Notes: generated from the sequence alone by a model not told the origin. 64,000 bases of DNA from an uncultured Elusimicrobia bacterium (GCA_903917735.1 CAIXBR010000005.1:1-64000), one strand, 5' to 3'; numbered from the stretch's first letter, positions 44,970-56,285 are shown. A program made the numbers and translations.

Positions 44970-45722
44970 TTACTTCGTTTCGTTCAGGCTCTTCTTCATG
45001 AACAGGTTTATCATGTCTATCGGCACCGGGAAAATAGTGGTGGAGTTGTTGTCCGTGGCTATCTCGGTGAGGGTCTGCAGGTAGCGCAGCTGTATCGCGG
45101 CGGGGTTGATCGCCATGATGGCGGCCGCGTCTGAGAGCTTCTGGGCGGCCTGGAATTCGCCTTCGGCGTGGATGATCTTCGCGCGGCGTTCGCGTTCGGC
45201 TTCGGCCTGCTTGGCTATAGCGCGCTGCATTTCCTGCGGCAGGTCCACGTTCTTAACTTCCACGCTGGAGATCTTTATTCCCCAGGGCTCGGTGTGCAGG
45301 TCTAGGATCTGCTGGAGGTTCTGGTTGATCTTGTCGCGCTGGGCAAGCAGGTCGTCCAGTTCCTGCTGGCCTAGGACGCTGCGAAGCGTAGTCTGGGCCA
45401 GCTGGGAGGTTGCGTACATGAAGTTCTCCACGTTCAGCACGGCGGCCTGGGGGTCCACCACCCTGAAGTAAATAACGGCGTTGACCTTCACGGAGATGTT
45501 GTCGCGGGTTATCACGTCCTGCGGGGGCACGTCGAGAACCACTACGCGGGTGCTCATGCGGAACATCTGCTGTATGCCGGGGATCAGGAAGATCAGACCG
45601 GGGCCTTTCACTCCGGTAAAGCGGCCCAGCGTAAGCGTAACGCCGCGCTCGTATTCGTTAAGCACTTTTATGCTGGCGAAAAGGAGTACTACCAGTATGA
45701 TAATGACAGGAACTAAACCCAT
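44970..45722 (-). CDS. Slipin/stomatin-type SPFH-domain membrane protein
   Basis: 250 aa. One N-terminal membrane helix ([18 protein letters not shown]) is followed by the SPFH domain ([35 protein letters not shown]) and an Ala/Glu/Arg-rich coiled coil ([18 protein letters not shown]). Slipins form oligomeric membrane scaffolds. ATG 45722 has GGAGG 6 nt upstream, and the longer frame to 45791 is not supported. The usual partner NfeD is not adjacent on either side. Confidence 0.88.
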   Translation of the reverse strand: MGLVPVIIILVVLLFASIKVLNEYERGVTLTLGRFTGVKGPGLIFLIPGIQQMFRMSTRVVVLDVPPQDVITRDNISVKVNAVIYFRVVDPQAAVLNVENFMYATSQLAQTTLRSVLGQQELDDLLAQRDKINQNLQQILDLHTEPWGIKISSVEVKNVDLPQEMQRAIAKQAEAERERRAKIIHAEGEFQAAQKLSDAAAIMAINPAAIQLRYLQTLTEIATDNNSTTIFPVPIDMINLFMKKSLNETK

Positions 45723-45788
45723 TTTAAACCTCCGTATCTTCTCGTTCTTACCCTGCCTTAAAAGTCTACAAAAGATAGGGGGGTAAGG

Positions 45789-45821
45789 CAATCGGCCGAA
45801 TTCAATCGGCCGAATTCAATC
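45789..45821 (+). repeat. Two-copy 14-bp tandem repeat with partial third
   Basis: CAATCGGCCGAATT occurs twice in direct tandem (45789-45816) and a third begins (CAATC). The core TCGGCCGA is palindromic. It lies upstream of the slipin gene and could be an operator. The stretch 45822-45911 also carries a short GAAGCGGGCC duplication and no other recognised feature. Confidence 0.75.
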
Positions 45822-45911
45822 AGTTAAAATGTTACAGAAGCGGGCCGAAGCGGGCCCTGGACAACTCGAATAGTGTCAGGTACACTGATAAATGTGGAGG
45901 ATTTGGGTTTT

Positions 45912-46154
45912 ATGAAAATTAATTATTTTGTTGAGTCCATAAACATGCTTGGGCCTAATCTGCTTAAATTGGATAAGGGAAAAGAACGCGCTGAGTTTGA
46001 AGCTTTGGCGACATTGATTGTAAGTCATTTGGGAGCAGGAAATTTAAACTATTCTCCCAAGTGTTTCCCAGATGTTCCGGATCCCTGCACTGGTAGGATA
46101 CCTGAACCCCCTCCCCCAACATGTGTTCAGGGAAATAATCCACACGCCGTGTGA
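45912..46154 (+). CDS. 80-aa orphan peptide with Pro/Cys-rich tail
   Basis: ATG 45912 follows GGAGG (45895-45899) at a long 12-nt spacing; an in-frame TTG at 45903 is an alternative. The first ~45 residues are Leu/Ala/Glu-rich and helical-looking (MKINYFVESINMLGPNLLKL). The tail carries three Cys and a Pro run (CFPDVPDPCTG, PEPPPPTC). DNA is visibly AT-richer than the flanking genes. It resembles a leader-plus-core layout, but no modifying enzyme is adjacent. No family recognised. Confidence 0.45.
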   Translation: MKINYFVESINMLGPNLLKLDKGKERAEFEALATLIVSHLGAGNLNYSPKCFPDVPDPCTGRIPEPPPPTCVQGNNPHAV

Positions 46155-46159
46155 ATGCC

Positions 46160-46181
46160 CCTCCTCGTTGCCTCCTCGTTG
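46160..46181 (+). repeat. 11-bp tandem duplication
   Basis: CCTCCTCGTTG is present twice back to back, in the gap between the 80-aa peptide and nusB. A possible -10 (TATTAT, 46210-46215) follows 19 nt before the nusB ATG. Confidence 0.8.
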
Positions 46182-46233
46182 CGCGTTCCGTGCCTGTCTT
46201 TAAATTTAGTATTATATCATCAAGGTCTTTATT

Positions 46234-48650
<2,417 letters not shown>

Positions 48651-48677
48651 ACCGCCGGGCGGCGGCAGGGAGGAAAA

Positions 48678-50291
48678 GTGAACTATAAAATACTTGCGGC
48701 GGTGCTTGTCCTTTCCGGTTTTTATCCGGTTTACGGCGCGGGGGAGGAAACTACCCTGCTGACCGAGCCGCCCCCGAAGACGGCCGGGATCGGAGAGGTC
48801 GTGACCTTCAAGGCGAAGGACGGCTATCATTTCAATCTCAAGGCCCCGCAGGAATGCGGCGCCTCCGACGCCTTCGACGTCACTAAAAAGGCCCTGAAGT
48901 GCAAGTTCGGATCCGCCGGCGTGCAGGAGGTCAGCCTTAAGATCTGCGACGATAAAGAGATCGCCTGCATGTTCGAGGACTTCACCGTGCTGGTAGAGGG
49001 CCGCGCGCAAAAGCAGGCCGCCGCAGCCGCGCCCGCGGCGAAGGATACGGGGCTTGAGGGTTTTCTCCTTAACGACACTGCCGCCGCGCTGGAGCGGGCT
49101 AAAAAAGAGCACAAACTGCTGTTCATAGATTTCTTCGGCAGGTGGTGCCCGCCGTGCCGGGTCATGGAGGATACCGTGCTGGGCCAGCAGGCTTTTTTCG
49201 ACGCCACGCGGAATATGGTGCGCGTCAGCCTGGACGTGGACAGGCCGGCTTCGCGCGAATGGCGAACCCTCTTCAAGCCATCCGGCTACCCGACCTATCT
49301 TATAGCCGACGCGGCCCTGAACGAGATAGGGCGCTGGAGCGGCAGCGGGAACCTCTCAGCCTTTACCGCCTGGGTTAAGGACCAGGAACTCTGGAAGGAC
49401 CAGCCCATAGCGAAGGTCAAAGCCGAAGTTGCCTCTCTGGACGAGGCAGGCAGGCTGCGCGTGGCCAAAGAGTATCTGGGCGGCGAGAAATGGGCGGAGG
49501 CGCGCAAGGCGCTGGCCGGGATGAACACCAGGGCAGCGGCCTACCTGGACGCGCAGGCGCAGGTAAAGGAAACTAATTCCACCGATACTGCCAAAATGGC
49601 CGGTCTCTACCGCGGCCTGATAGACCGCTTCGACGGACATGACGGCCAGGACGCCGAGGGGACCGTGCTGGACTGGATAGCGGAACTGCAGAAACTGGAC
49701 CCTGTAGCCGCGAAACCGTACATAGCAGGCCTGGACGCTCTTATCGCCCGCCTGAACTTCTCCAAGGCCGCTGTGGCCGAGGGCTACGACACCACCGACG
49801 TGCTGTATCAGGCGGCCACCGCTATGGAAGACTCCGGACTCTCTGAGCTGGCGATGGACCTTTATGGCCGCGCGGCCCTGGCTTATGCGGCCGTGGCCGA
49901 TAAAGCGGCCGGGCCGGAACTGGCAAAGGGTTTGCGCATGTCGCAGGCCAGGTGCCTTATGGGAGCGAAACGCTATGCCGAGGGCGCGGCCGTTTACGGG
50001 GCGCTCGCGGAAAAGTTCCCCGGGGAATATTCTTTTCACCGCTCGTACGCCAACGCGCTGCTCGAGCTGAAAAAATACCCGGAAGCGCTGAAGGAGGCCG
50101 GCCTGGCCGCGCAGCTTTCCTACGGTGATATACATTCCAGCATTGTGATCTTACAAGCGAAGATAGAGCTGGCGCAGAAGAACAAGGCCGGCGCGATAAA
50201 GACCCTGAACGACGAGCTGGCGGCTCTGGACCCCTCCGTCCCGTCGAGCGCGCTTAAGGATTTTTTAAAAAAAGCGGAGGCTTCCAACTAA
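48678..50291 (+). CDS. Secreted thioredoxin-fold protein with TPR tail
   Basis: 537 aa beginning at GTG 48678, with GGGAGG 4 nt upstream. A signal peptide spans ~1-21 (VYGAG). An N-terminal Ig/DsbD-alpha-like domain (25-110) is followed by a thioredoxin-like domain with the redox motif RWCPPC near 153-158 and a cis-Pro loop GYPTYLI. The last ~250 residues form TPR-like helical repeats (LYGRAALAYAAVADKA, YAEGAAVYGALAEKFP). It probably acts as a periplasmic disulfide reductase or chaperone. No DsbD transmembrane core is present. Confidence 0.8.
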   Translation: MNYKILAAVLVLSGFYPVYGAGEETTLLTEPPPKTAGIGEVVTFKAKDGYHFNLKAPQECGASDAFDVTKKALKCKFGSAGVQEVSLKICDDKEIACMFEDFTVLVEGRAQKQAAAAAPAAKDTGLEGFLLNDTAAALERAKKEHKLLFIDFFGRWCPPCRVMEDTVLGQQAFFDATRNMVRVSLDVDRPASREWRTLFKPSGYPTYLIADAALNEIGRWSGSGNLSAFTAWVKDQELWKDQPIAKVKAEVASLDEAGRLRVAKEYLGGEKWAEARKALAGMNTRAAAYLDAQAQVKETNSTDTAKMAGLYRGLIDRFDGHDGQDAEGTVLDWIAELQKLDPVAAKPYIAGLDALIARLNFSKAAVAEGYDTTDVLYQAATAMEDSGLSELAMDLYGRAALAYAAVADKAAGPELAKGLRMSQARCLMGAKRYAEGAAVYGALAEKFPGEYSFHRSYANALLELKKYPEALKEAGLAAQLSYGDIHSSIVILQAKIELAQKNKAGAIKTLNDELAALDPSVPSSALKDFLKKAEASN

Positions 50292-50300
50292 GTATCTTGC

Positions 50301-51800
50301 ATGGACAAGACGGCCTATCTAAGCGTTTACGACAAGACCGGGACGGAGGAATTCGCCCGCGGCCTGTCCGAGCTCGGTTTCGAGATCTATGCCTCAGGTT
50401 CCACCTATAAACTGCTTAAGGAAGCTGGCATAGAAGCCGAGGAAGTCCGTTATTCCCCGCCGGTGCCTTACGCGGTACTGAAGGCGATCTCGGGGCGCTT
50501 CCCGGCGGTCTCCGAGAACGGCGTGGAGCTTCCGGGCTTCTATGTGGTGGCCGCAAATCTCTACCCCATAGCCAATATAATCGGCCAGGAGGAGTTCGCC
50601 CTCGAGGAACTCTCCAATTACCTCGACCAGGCCAACTCCGCGGTGCTCAGGGCGGCGGCGCGCGACTTCGGGAGCGTGATAACCATCTCAAGCCCGGTGG
50701 ACTACGGGCCAGTGCTGCGGGCTATAAAAGAGGACGGCGGCCTGGAGCCGGAGATCAAGAAGCAGCTGGCGGCAAAAGCCTGGCAGTGCCTTGCCGCCTA
50801 CGACGCCACCGTGGCGCAGTACCTTTCGGAGACCGGGAACCTGCTGGGAGACGAGGTGGTTATCAGCCTTAAGAAAGTGACCGACCTTGAGTACGGCGAG
50901 AACCGCCACCAGCGGGCCGCCTTCTACGCCCTCAGCGGCGCCAGGCCGCGCGGCCTTAACGCCGCTAAAATACTCTGCGGCCGGGAGTTCAACCTGAACC
51001 ATTACCTGGACCTGGATACCGCCTTCGAGCTGGCCATGGAATTTACCGAGCCGGTTTGCGCCATAGTCAAGCATGCGCGCCCGGCGGGCCTTTGTGCGGC
51101 CGCGACTCCGGCCGACTGCCTGCGCGGCGCGCTTAAGGCGGACCCGCCGGGGGCCGTCGGCGGCACCGCGGCCTTCAACAGGCAGGTGGAGGCCGAAACC
51201 GCCGGCCTGCTGAAAGAAGCTTTTATAGAAAGCGTCGTGGCGCCGGGCTACAGCCCGGAGGCGCTCAGGATATTGCGCTCCAAGGAGGGCCTGCGCGCGC
51301 TGGAGCTGGGCGCTCCGGTGCTTTCCCCCTACGAGGTGGAGATGCACTCCGTAGCCGGCGGGCTGCTGATAGAATCCAAGGACAACAGGCTTTTTTCCGC
51401 CGAGCCGTCCTGCGTCACCAGAAGAAAACCTTCCGATGCCGAAATGCGCTCGCTGCTGCTGGCCTGGAAAGCGGTAAAGTACGCCAAGACCTACGCCGTG
51501 GCGCTGGCCGAGGGGAACTCGGTGGCCGTGGTGAGCGCGGCCGAGAGCTCCACCTATGACGCCGTCCGGGGGGCTGTGTGGAAAATGCGGGAGAAGCGCT
51601 CCATCCTGCCGGGAGCGGGCCCGCTGGTTATGGCCGCGGACGCGGCCCTGCCGCTTAAAACTTTACAGGCCGCCCTGGCGGGCGGCGTAACGGCCGTCAT
51701 ACAGCCGGGCGGCTGGCAGGACGACGCCGACTGCGCGGCGCTGTGCGATTCCAGGAACGCCGCCATGCTGATGGCAGGCATACGGCATTTCAGGCACTAA
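50301..51800 (+). CDS. PurH-like protein with eroded active-site motifs
   Basis: 499 aa, aligning over its length with bifunctional PurH (AICAR transformylase / IMP cyclohydrolase). Family landmarks are SVYDKTG at the start, YGENRHQRAAFYAL (198-211), DLDTAFELAMEF, VKHARPAGL with Lys257-His258, VTAVIQPGGW and the RHFRH end. The IMP cyclohydrolase loop GRVKTLHPKIHGG is missing (here GRFPAVSENG) and IDIGGPS is replaced by YLDQANS. In the transformylase half, the usual KSNA is KTYA (Tyr398) and GIGAGQ is VVSAAE. Either a divergent enzyme or a repurposed paralogue. Confidence 0.8.
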   Translation: MDKTAYLSVYDKTGTEEFARGLSELGFEIYASGSTYKLLKEAGIEAEEVRYSPPVPYAVLKAISGRFPAVSENGVELPGFYVVAANLYPIANIIGQEEFALEELSNYLDQANSAVLRAAARDFGSVITISSPVDYGPVLRAIKEDGGLEPEIKKQLAAKAWQCLAAYDATVAQYLSETGNLLGDEVVISLKKVTDLEYGENRHQRAAFYALSGARPRGLNAAKILCGREFNLNHYLDLDTAFELAMEFTEPVCAIVKHARPAGLCAAATPADCLRGALKADPPGAVGGTAAFNRQVEAETAGLLKEAFIESVVAPGYSPEALRILRSKEGLRALELGAPVLSPYEVEMHSVAGGLLIESKDNRLFSAEPSCVTRRKPSDAEMRSLLLAWKAVKYAKTYAVALAEGNSVAVVSAAESSTYDAVRGAVWKMREKRSILPGAGPLVMAADAALPLKTLQAALAGGVTAVIQPGGWQDDADCAALCDSRNAAMLMAGIRHFRH

Positions 51801-51831
51801 CTTCCATCGCTGAGTCCGTTATAAATGAAAC

Positions 51832-51858
51832 GGCCGCGGGCTTTTTAGTCCCGCGGCC
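51832..51858. terminator. Hairpin between convergent purH-like and kbl genes
   Basis: GGCCGCGGG pairs with CCCGCGGCC across a loop CTTTTTAGT (9-bp stem). It serves both convergent genes; the U-tract on either side is weak. Confidence 0.65.
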
Positions 51859-51873
51859 ACTTCGTATTGCGCT

Positions 51874-53064
51874 TTATATGATATTCAGCTCTTTGCCGAC
51901 TTTTTTAAATTTCTCCACGGCGAATTTCAGGTCCTTCATCGTGTGCCCGGCGGTAACTATGGTGCGCAGGCGTTCTTTGCCCTTCGGCACGGTGGGGAAG
52001 CCCAGCGGCAGCGCGAAAACCCCTTCCTCGAAGAGGCGCTTCGACAGCTGCACGGCTTTCGCCATATCGCCTACCATCACCGGGGTTATCGGGGTGACGG
52101 AGCAGCCGGTGTCGAACCCGGCTTTCTTCATCTCTTCCTTGAAGAAGGCCGTGTTCTCCCACAGCTTCTTCAGGTACTTGGGCTCTTTAAGCAGTATGTC
52201 CAGCACGGCTATGCAGGTGGCCGATACCGACGGCGGCTGGGAGCTGGAGAACAGGAACGGCCTGGCCACCGAGCCCAGGTAGTCGCGCAGATTCTGCGTG
52301 GTGGCCGCGTAGCCGCCCACGGCGGCGAAGGCCTTTGAAAGGGTGCCTATCTGTATTTCCACCTTCCCGTCCAGACCGAAATGGCTTACCGTGCCGCGGC
52401 CTTCCTTGCCTATCACGCCGCTGGCGTGTGCGTCGTCCACCATCACGAAAGCGCCGTACTTGTGGGCGACAGCCGTCACCTCGTCGAGGTTGGCGATGTC
52501 GCCGTCCATGGAGAAGACGCCGTCCGTCACTACCATCTTGCGGCGGGATTTCCTGGCCTCGGGCGACTCCAATATTTCGGTCAGGTGCTTTATGTCCTTG
52601 TGGCGGTAGATCTTGCGCGGGGCCTTGGCCAGGCGTCCCCCGTCTATGATGGAGGCGTGGTTCAGTTCGTCGGAGATCAGCAGGTCGGCCTCGCTCGACA
52701 TCAGCGACTGGCACACCGCCACGTTGGAGGTGAAGCCGGACTGGAACAGGATGGAGGCTTCGGCGTGCTTGAACTCGGCGAACCGCTTCTCAAGCTCTAC
52801 GTGCAGGGACATCGTGCCTATGATAGTGCGCACCGCGGCCGAGCCCACGCCGTATTTCTTTATGGCGTCTATGGCGGCTCTCTTTACCTTTGGGTTGTCG
52901 GCCAGCGCCAGGTAATTATTGGAGGTGAGGTTCACCACTTCCTTGCCGTCTATTACCGAGACCGGCGCCTGCGCCGATTCCAGCACGCGCGGCCTGATGA
53001 AGCGGTTCTCATTCTTAAGCAGCTCCACTTCCTCGTCTGCGAATTTCAGGGTGTCGAAGGTCAT
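51874..53064 (-). CDS. kbl: 2-amino-3-ketobutyrate CoA ligase (glycine C-acetyltransferase)
   Basis: 396 aa PLP enzyme of the alpha-oxoamine synthase family that cleaves 2-amino-3-oxobutyrate with CoA to glycine and acetyl-CoA. PLP Lys244 lies in GTLSKAFAAVGGY, VDDAHASG is at 209-216 and SNNYLALADNP matches the family N-terminus. ATG 53064 has AAGGAG upstream; the longer frame to 53145 does not look coding. tdh lies 53 nt upstream in the same direction, the classic tdh-kbl threonine degradation pair. Confidence 0.92.
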   Translation of the reverse strand: MTFDTLKFADEEVELLKNENRFIRPRVLESAQAPVSVIDGKEVVNLTSNNYLALADNPKVKRAAIDAIKKYGVGSAAVRTIIGTMSLHVELEKRFAEFKHAEASILFQSGFTSNVAVCQSLMSSEADLLISDELNHASIIDGGRLAKAPRKIYRHKDIKHLTEILESPEARKSRRKMVVTDGVFSMDGDIANLDEVTAVAHKYGAFVMVDDAHASGVIGKEGRGTVSHFGLDGKVEIQIGTLSKAFAAVGGYAATTQNLRDYLGSVARPFLFSSSQPPSVSATCIAVLDILLKEPKYLKKLWENTAFFKEEMKKAGFDTGCSVTPITPVMVGDMAKAVQLSKRLFEEGVFALPLGFPTVPKGKERLRTIVTAGHTMKDLKFAVEKFKKVGKELNII

Positions 53065-53117
53065 GTTGTTTCTCCTTTTAACGGAAATATGAAACTTTTG
53101 CCATAGGCCATATCCGC

Positions 53118-54152
53118 CTAGGGCATCAGAATTATTTTGCCGCATTTCTTTTCTTTAGAATTTATCAGCGCGAAAGCCTTCTTGAAATCCTTGAAGGGGA
53201 AGGTGTGCGTTACGGCCGGCCCGGGGTTGACCGCGCCGGATTTCAGCAGGCTCTCCATCTTATACCAGCTGCGGAAGATCTCGCGGCCCGCCACGCCCTC
53301 CAGGCGTATACCGCGCTTCACTATGTCGCCGGCGTAATCCAGGCTGAGATTGGCCACCGGCAGGCCGAAGGCCACGAAGCGGCCGCCCGGGCGCAGGGCT
53401 TTAAGGCCGAGCGAAATAGCTTTGGCCCCGCCGCTCATCTCTATCACGGCGTCCACGCCTTCCGGGCCGCAGACGCGTATGATCTTCGCTAGGCAGTCCC
53501 CGGACGAAGGGTCGATGGCTGTGTCGGCTCCCATCTTTACGGCCAGCTTCCTGCGGTAGTCCGAAGGGTCCAGCGCGATGACCCGCTTGGCGCCTCCCGC
53601 CTTGGCGATGCCTGAGGCGAAAAGTCCCTGGGGCGCGCCGCCGGAGATAAGCACCGTGCGTCCGACGATATCCTCGGCCAGCACGGCGTGCACGGAGCTG
53701 CCGAAGGGAGGCATTATCGCGGCTACGTCCTTAAGCGAATCGTCCGTGTGCTTCCAGGCGCAGCGCGCCGGCACGGCGGCGTACTCGGCCAGGCCGCCCG
53801 GCACGTCGCGCCCTATCACGCGCAGGTTCTGGCAGATGTGGCGCTGGTCGTTGCGGCACTGGCCGCAGACGCCGCAGAAAATGTGGGATTCCACCGATAC
53901 GAAGTCGCCCTTGTCGAAGCCCTTGGCCAGCGCCCCTATCTCCACCACTTCGCCGCAGAATTCCTGCCCGAAGATGAACGGCAGGGTGGGGGTGGCGAAC
54001 CCGGGGCCCGCGTGGTTGTAGATGGCCAGGTCGCCGGGGCTGATGGAGGCCGCGGTCACGCGTATCAGGAGCTCGTCCTTGTTTATAACCGGCACTTCTG
54101 CGTCGCGGTAGCTGGCTCCGCGCGCGCGGGAGGTCTTCTGTATGGCTTTCAT
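53118..54152 (-). CDS. Threonine 3-dehydrogenase-like MDR protein without catalytic zinc ligands
   Basis: 344 aa medium-chain dehydrogenase closest to Tdh. The structural zinc cysteines are intact at C93, C96, C99 and C107 (FCGVCGQC, HIC), at the same positions as in E. coli Tdh. The catalytic ligands are not: Ser38 (SISPGD) replaces Cys38 and Gln63 (FGQEFCGE) replaces His63. The Rossmann turn reads GGAPQGLFASG. GGAGCC lies 6 nt before the ATG. The neighbour kbl argues for threonine breakdown, but chemistry must differ or be lost. It might be a zinc-free MDR reductase. Confidence 0.75.
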   Translation of the reverse strand: MKAIQKTSRARGASYRDAEVPVINKDELLIRVTAASISPGDLAIYNHAGPGFATPTLPFIFGQEFCGEVVEIGALAKGFDKGDFVSVESHIFCGVCGQCRNDQRHICQNLRVIGRDVPGGLAEYAAVPARCAWKHTDDSLKDVAAIMPPFGSSVHAVLAEDIVGRTVLISGGAPQGLFASGIAKAGGAKRVIALDPSDYRRKLAVKMGADTAIDPSSGDCLAKIIRVCGPEGVDAVIEMSGGAKAISLGLKALRPGGRFVAFGLPVANLSLDYAGDIVKRGIRLEGVAGREIFRSWYKMESLLKSGAVNPGPAVTHTFPFKDFKKAFALINSKEKKCGKIILMP

Positions 54153-54274
54153 CGGTGGCTCCTTGGGCCGCTCTGCTTCGGGGCGGTGTTTGCCCGCAAT
54201 ATTATGATATAAAAAAAATACCGCTAAAAAAATATTTTTAATTCGCCGGAAATATAGTAAATTATAAGAGAACT

Positions 54275-54664
54275 ATGCCGGAGCTTTCAAAACCCCTGCC
54301 AGCCGAAGACCGTATGGTGCTTCTTCCGAAGAACCCCGGGACGTGCTATGTCTTCTGGCAGTTTTCCTCCGGCCGCGCCGAAGCTTTCCGTGCCGGCGCT
54401 TTCGCTCCAGAAGTGGAACTGCGCCTTGCCTGTGTGGAAGACGGCTCCCGTTCGTCCGTTATCAAGGCGGACTGGCAGGCCGGCCGCGCCTACCTGCCGG
54501 TGCCGTCCCAGGGCAGAACCTACAAGGCGGCGCTTTGCGCGCAGCGCGGCGGCGCCTGGGAAAAGATCCTGGAATCCAATATCAAGGCCTCGCCCGCCGC
54601 GGCCGGCATGGCGCAAGAGCGCGCCTACGCCAGCCTTGAATTTCACAAGAAGGTGTTGTCATGA
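54275..54664 (+). CDS. DUF4912-like carbohydrate-associated protein
   Basis: 129 aa without a signal peptide. Residues ~12-100 fit the DUF4912 pattern (MVLLPKNPGTCYVFWQFSS, later GRTYKAALCAQRGG), a small beta-sandwich. Such domains often sit next to GH57 glycosidases and glycogen enzymes. It overlaps the GH57 gene by 4 nt (ATGA), so the two are coupled and may act together. The AT-rich gap before it holds divergent promoters with tdh. Confidence 0.65.
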   Translation: MPELSKPLPAEDRMVLLPKNPGTCYVFWQFSSGRAEAFRAGAFAPEVELRLACVEDGSRSSVIKADWQAGRAYLPVPSQGRTYKAALCAQRGGAWEKILESNIKASPAAAGMAQERAYASLEFHKKVLS

Positions 54665-56268
54665 GCTCGCGCGGCTCGCTGATGTTCCTGCTCCACGCCC
54701 ACCTCCCGTACGTGAACCACCCGCAGGACTCGAGCTTCCTTGAAGAGAACTGGTTCTTCGAGGCCGTGGTGGAAACCTATGTGCCTATCATCTCGGCGCT
54801 GGAGCGCCTGGCCGCCGAAGGCATCAGGCCCGGCGTGGCCATCTCCATTTCTCCCACGCTCGGGGCCATGCTGGAGAACGAGGCCCTGGAAGCCAAACTT
54901 CAGCTTTATGTGGAGTCCCGCCTTGAGCTTTTGGAAAAAGAGCTGGAGCGGGCGCAGAACGAGCCGACCCTCCTGAAGACCGTCAGCCTCTACCAGAAGC
55001 TTTACCTGGAAGCCGCCGAGCTCCTGCACAAGTACAGCGGCGACCTGATAACCCCGCTGAAAGCGCTGCAGCACGCCGGGCAGATAGAGATAATAACTAC
55101 GGCGGCTACGCATGCGGTGCTTCCGCTGCTTGCCAGGCCGGAGGCCGTGCGCGCCCAGCTGGCCGTGGCCGCGGAGGACTACGCAGACAGGTTCAACTGC
55201 AAGGCTTCCGGTTTCTGGCTGCCGGAATGCGGGTATGAACCGCGGCTTAATTCCTATCTGAAGCTTTCCGGGTTCAATTATACTTTCACCGAATCGCATT
55301 CCGTGGAGTTCGCTTCTACCCTGGCGCCCAACGGCGTCTATTCTCCGTACCGCACCTCCAACGGCGTGGGGCTTTTCGCCCGCGACGCGGCCAGCTCCCG
55401 CGAGGTGTGGAGCGCCCAGTTCGGCTATCCCGGGGATCCGGCTTACCGCGAGTTCTACCGCGACTTCGGCTACGACGGGAATTATGACTATATCCGCCCC
55501 TATCTGGGCACAGACGGGGTCAGGCGGCCGCTGGGGCTTAAATATTACCGCATCACCGGCTCGGGAGCGGACCTGTCCGCCAAGCAGTATTACGACCCGG
55601 ACGCCGCCATGGCCCGCGTGGAGGCGCACGCCTCTGACTTTCTGGCGCGCCGCATGAAGCAGACCGACGATTTCTATGCCGCGCGCGGCACCAGGCCTCT
55701 TATCGTAAGCTGCTACGACGCGGAACTGTTCGGCCATTGGTGGTTCGAAGGCCCCGCTTTCCTGGAGACGGTGATACGGAAGATCAGGGTTGAGCGCCTG
55801 CCGCTGCAGTTCGTTACGCCGTCGGAATACCTGAACTCCTGCCAGGAGCCGGCCGAGCTGACCCCGGGCATCTCCTCGTGGGGGGAGAACGGCTACTTCG
55901 ACCCCTGGGTGAACGAGACCAACGATTTCATCTACCCGGCCGTGTACGCGGCCACCGACAAGATGATAGAGACGGCTAACCGCTTCCGCAACCAGGACCT
56001 GAGCAGCCTCAGCGCCAGGGCGCTTAACCAGGCCGCGCGGGAAACCCTGCTCGCGCAGTCTTCCGACTGGGCTTTCCTGCTTTATATCGGCTCGCACTCC
56101 GCCTACGCCAAGGGCCGGCTGGAAGACCACGCCGCCAATGCGGTGAAGCTGCTGGGCGAGGTCATAGAAAAAAGGGTGGACGAGCAGGCCCTGGCCGCGC
56201 TGGAGCAGAAGAACAGCGTCTTCCCCAGGCTGGATTTCAGGGTTTTCGCTTCAGTCTCTAAATTCTAA
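54661..56268 (+). CDS. GH57 1,4-alpha-glucan branching enzyme
   Basis: 535 aa. It matches the AmyC/TK1436-type branching enzyme of family GH57. The N-terminal motif is MFLLHAHLPYVNHP. The predicted nucleophile Glu189 lies in GFWLPECGY and the acid/base Asp353 in SCYDAELFGHWWFEG. W-GENGYF near 400 and the C-terminal helical domain (TYP-type YIGSHSAYAKGR) agree. It forms alpha-1,6 branches in glycogen. No glgA or glgP is in the window. Confidence 0.9.
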   Translation: MSSRGSLMFLLHAHLPYVNHPQDSSFLEENWFFEAVVETYVPIISALERLAAEGIRPGVAISISPTLGAMLENEALEAKLQLYVESRLELLEKELERAQNEPTLLKTVSLYQKLYLEAAELLHKYSGDLITPLKALQHAGQIEIITTAATHAVLPLLARPEAVRAQLAVAAEDYADRFNCKASGFWLPECGYEPRLNSYLKLSGFNYTFTESHSVEFASTLAPNGVYSPYRTSNGVGLFARDAASSREVWSAQFGYPGDPAYREFYRDFGYDGNYDYIRPYLGTDGVRRPLGLKYYRITGSGADLSAKQYYDPDAAMARVEAHASDFLARRMKQTDDFYAARGTRPLIVSCYDAELFGHWWFEGPAFLETVIRKIRVERLPLQFVTPSEYLNSCQEPAELTPGISSWGENGYFDPWVNETNDFIYPAVYAATDKMIETANRFRNQDLSSLSARALNQAARETLLAQSSDWAFLLYIGSHSAYAKGRLEDHAANAVKLLGEVIEKRVDEQALAALEQKNSVFPRLDFRVFASVSKF

Positions 56269-56285
56269 AAAAGCGGGCATAAAAA

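Noticed and set aside
54643-56130. 495-codon minus-strand open frame opposite the GH57 gene
   Set aside because: Antisense shadow of a gene with clear catalytic motifs on the plus strand; composition is Arg/Gly/Val-rich as typical shadows are.
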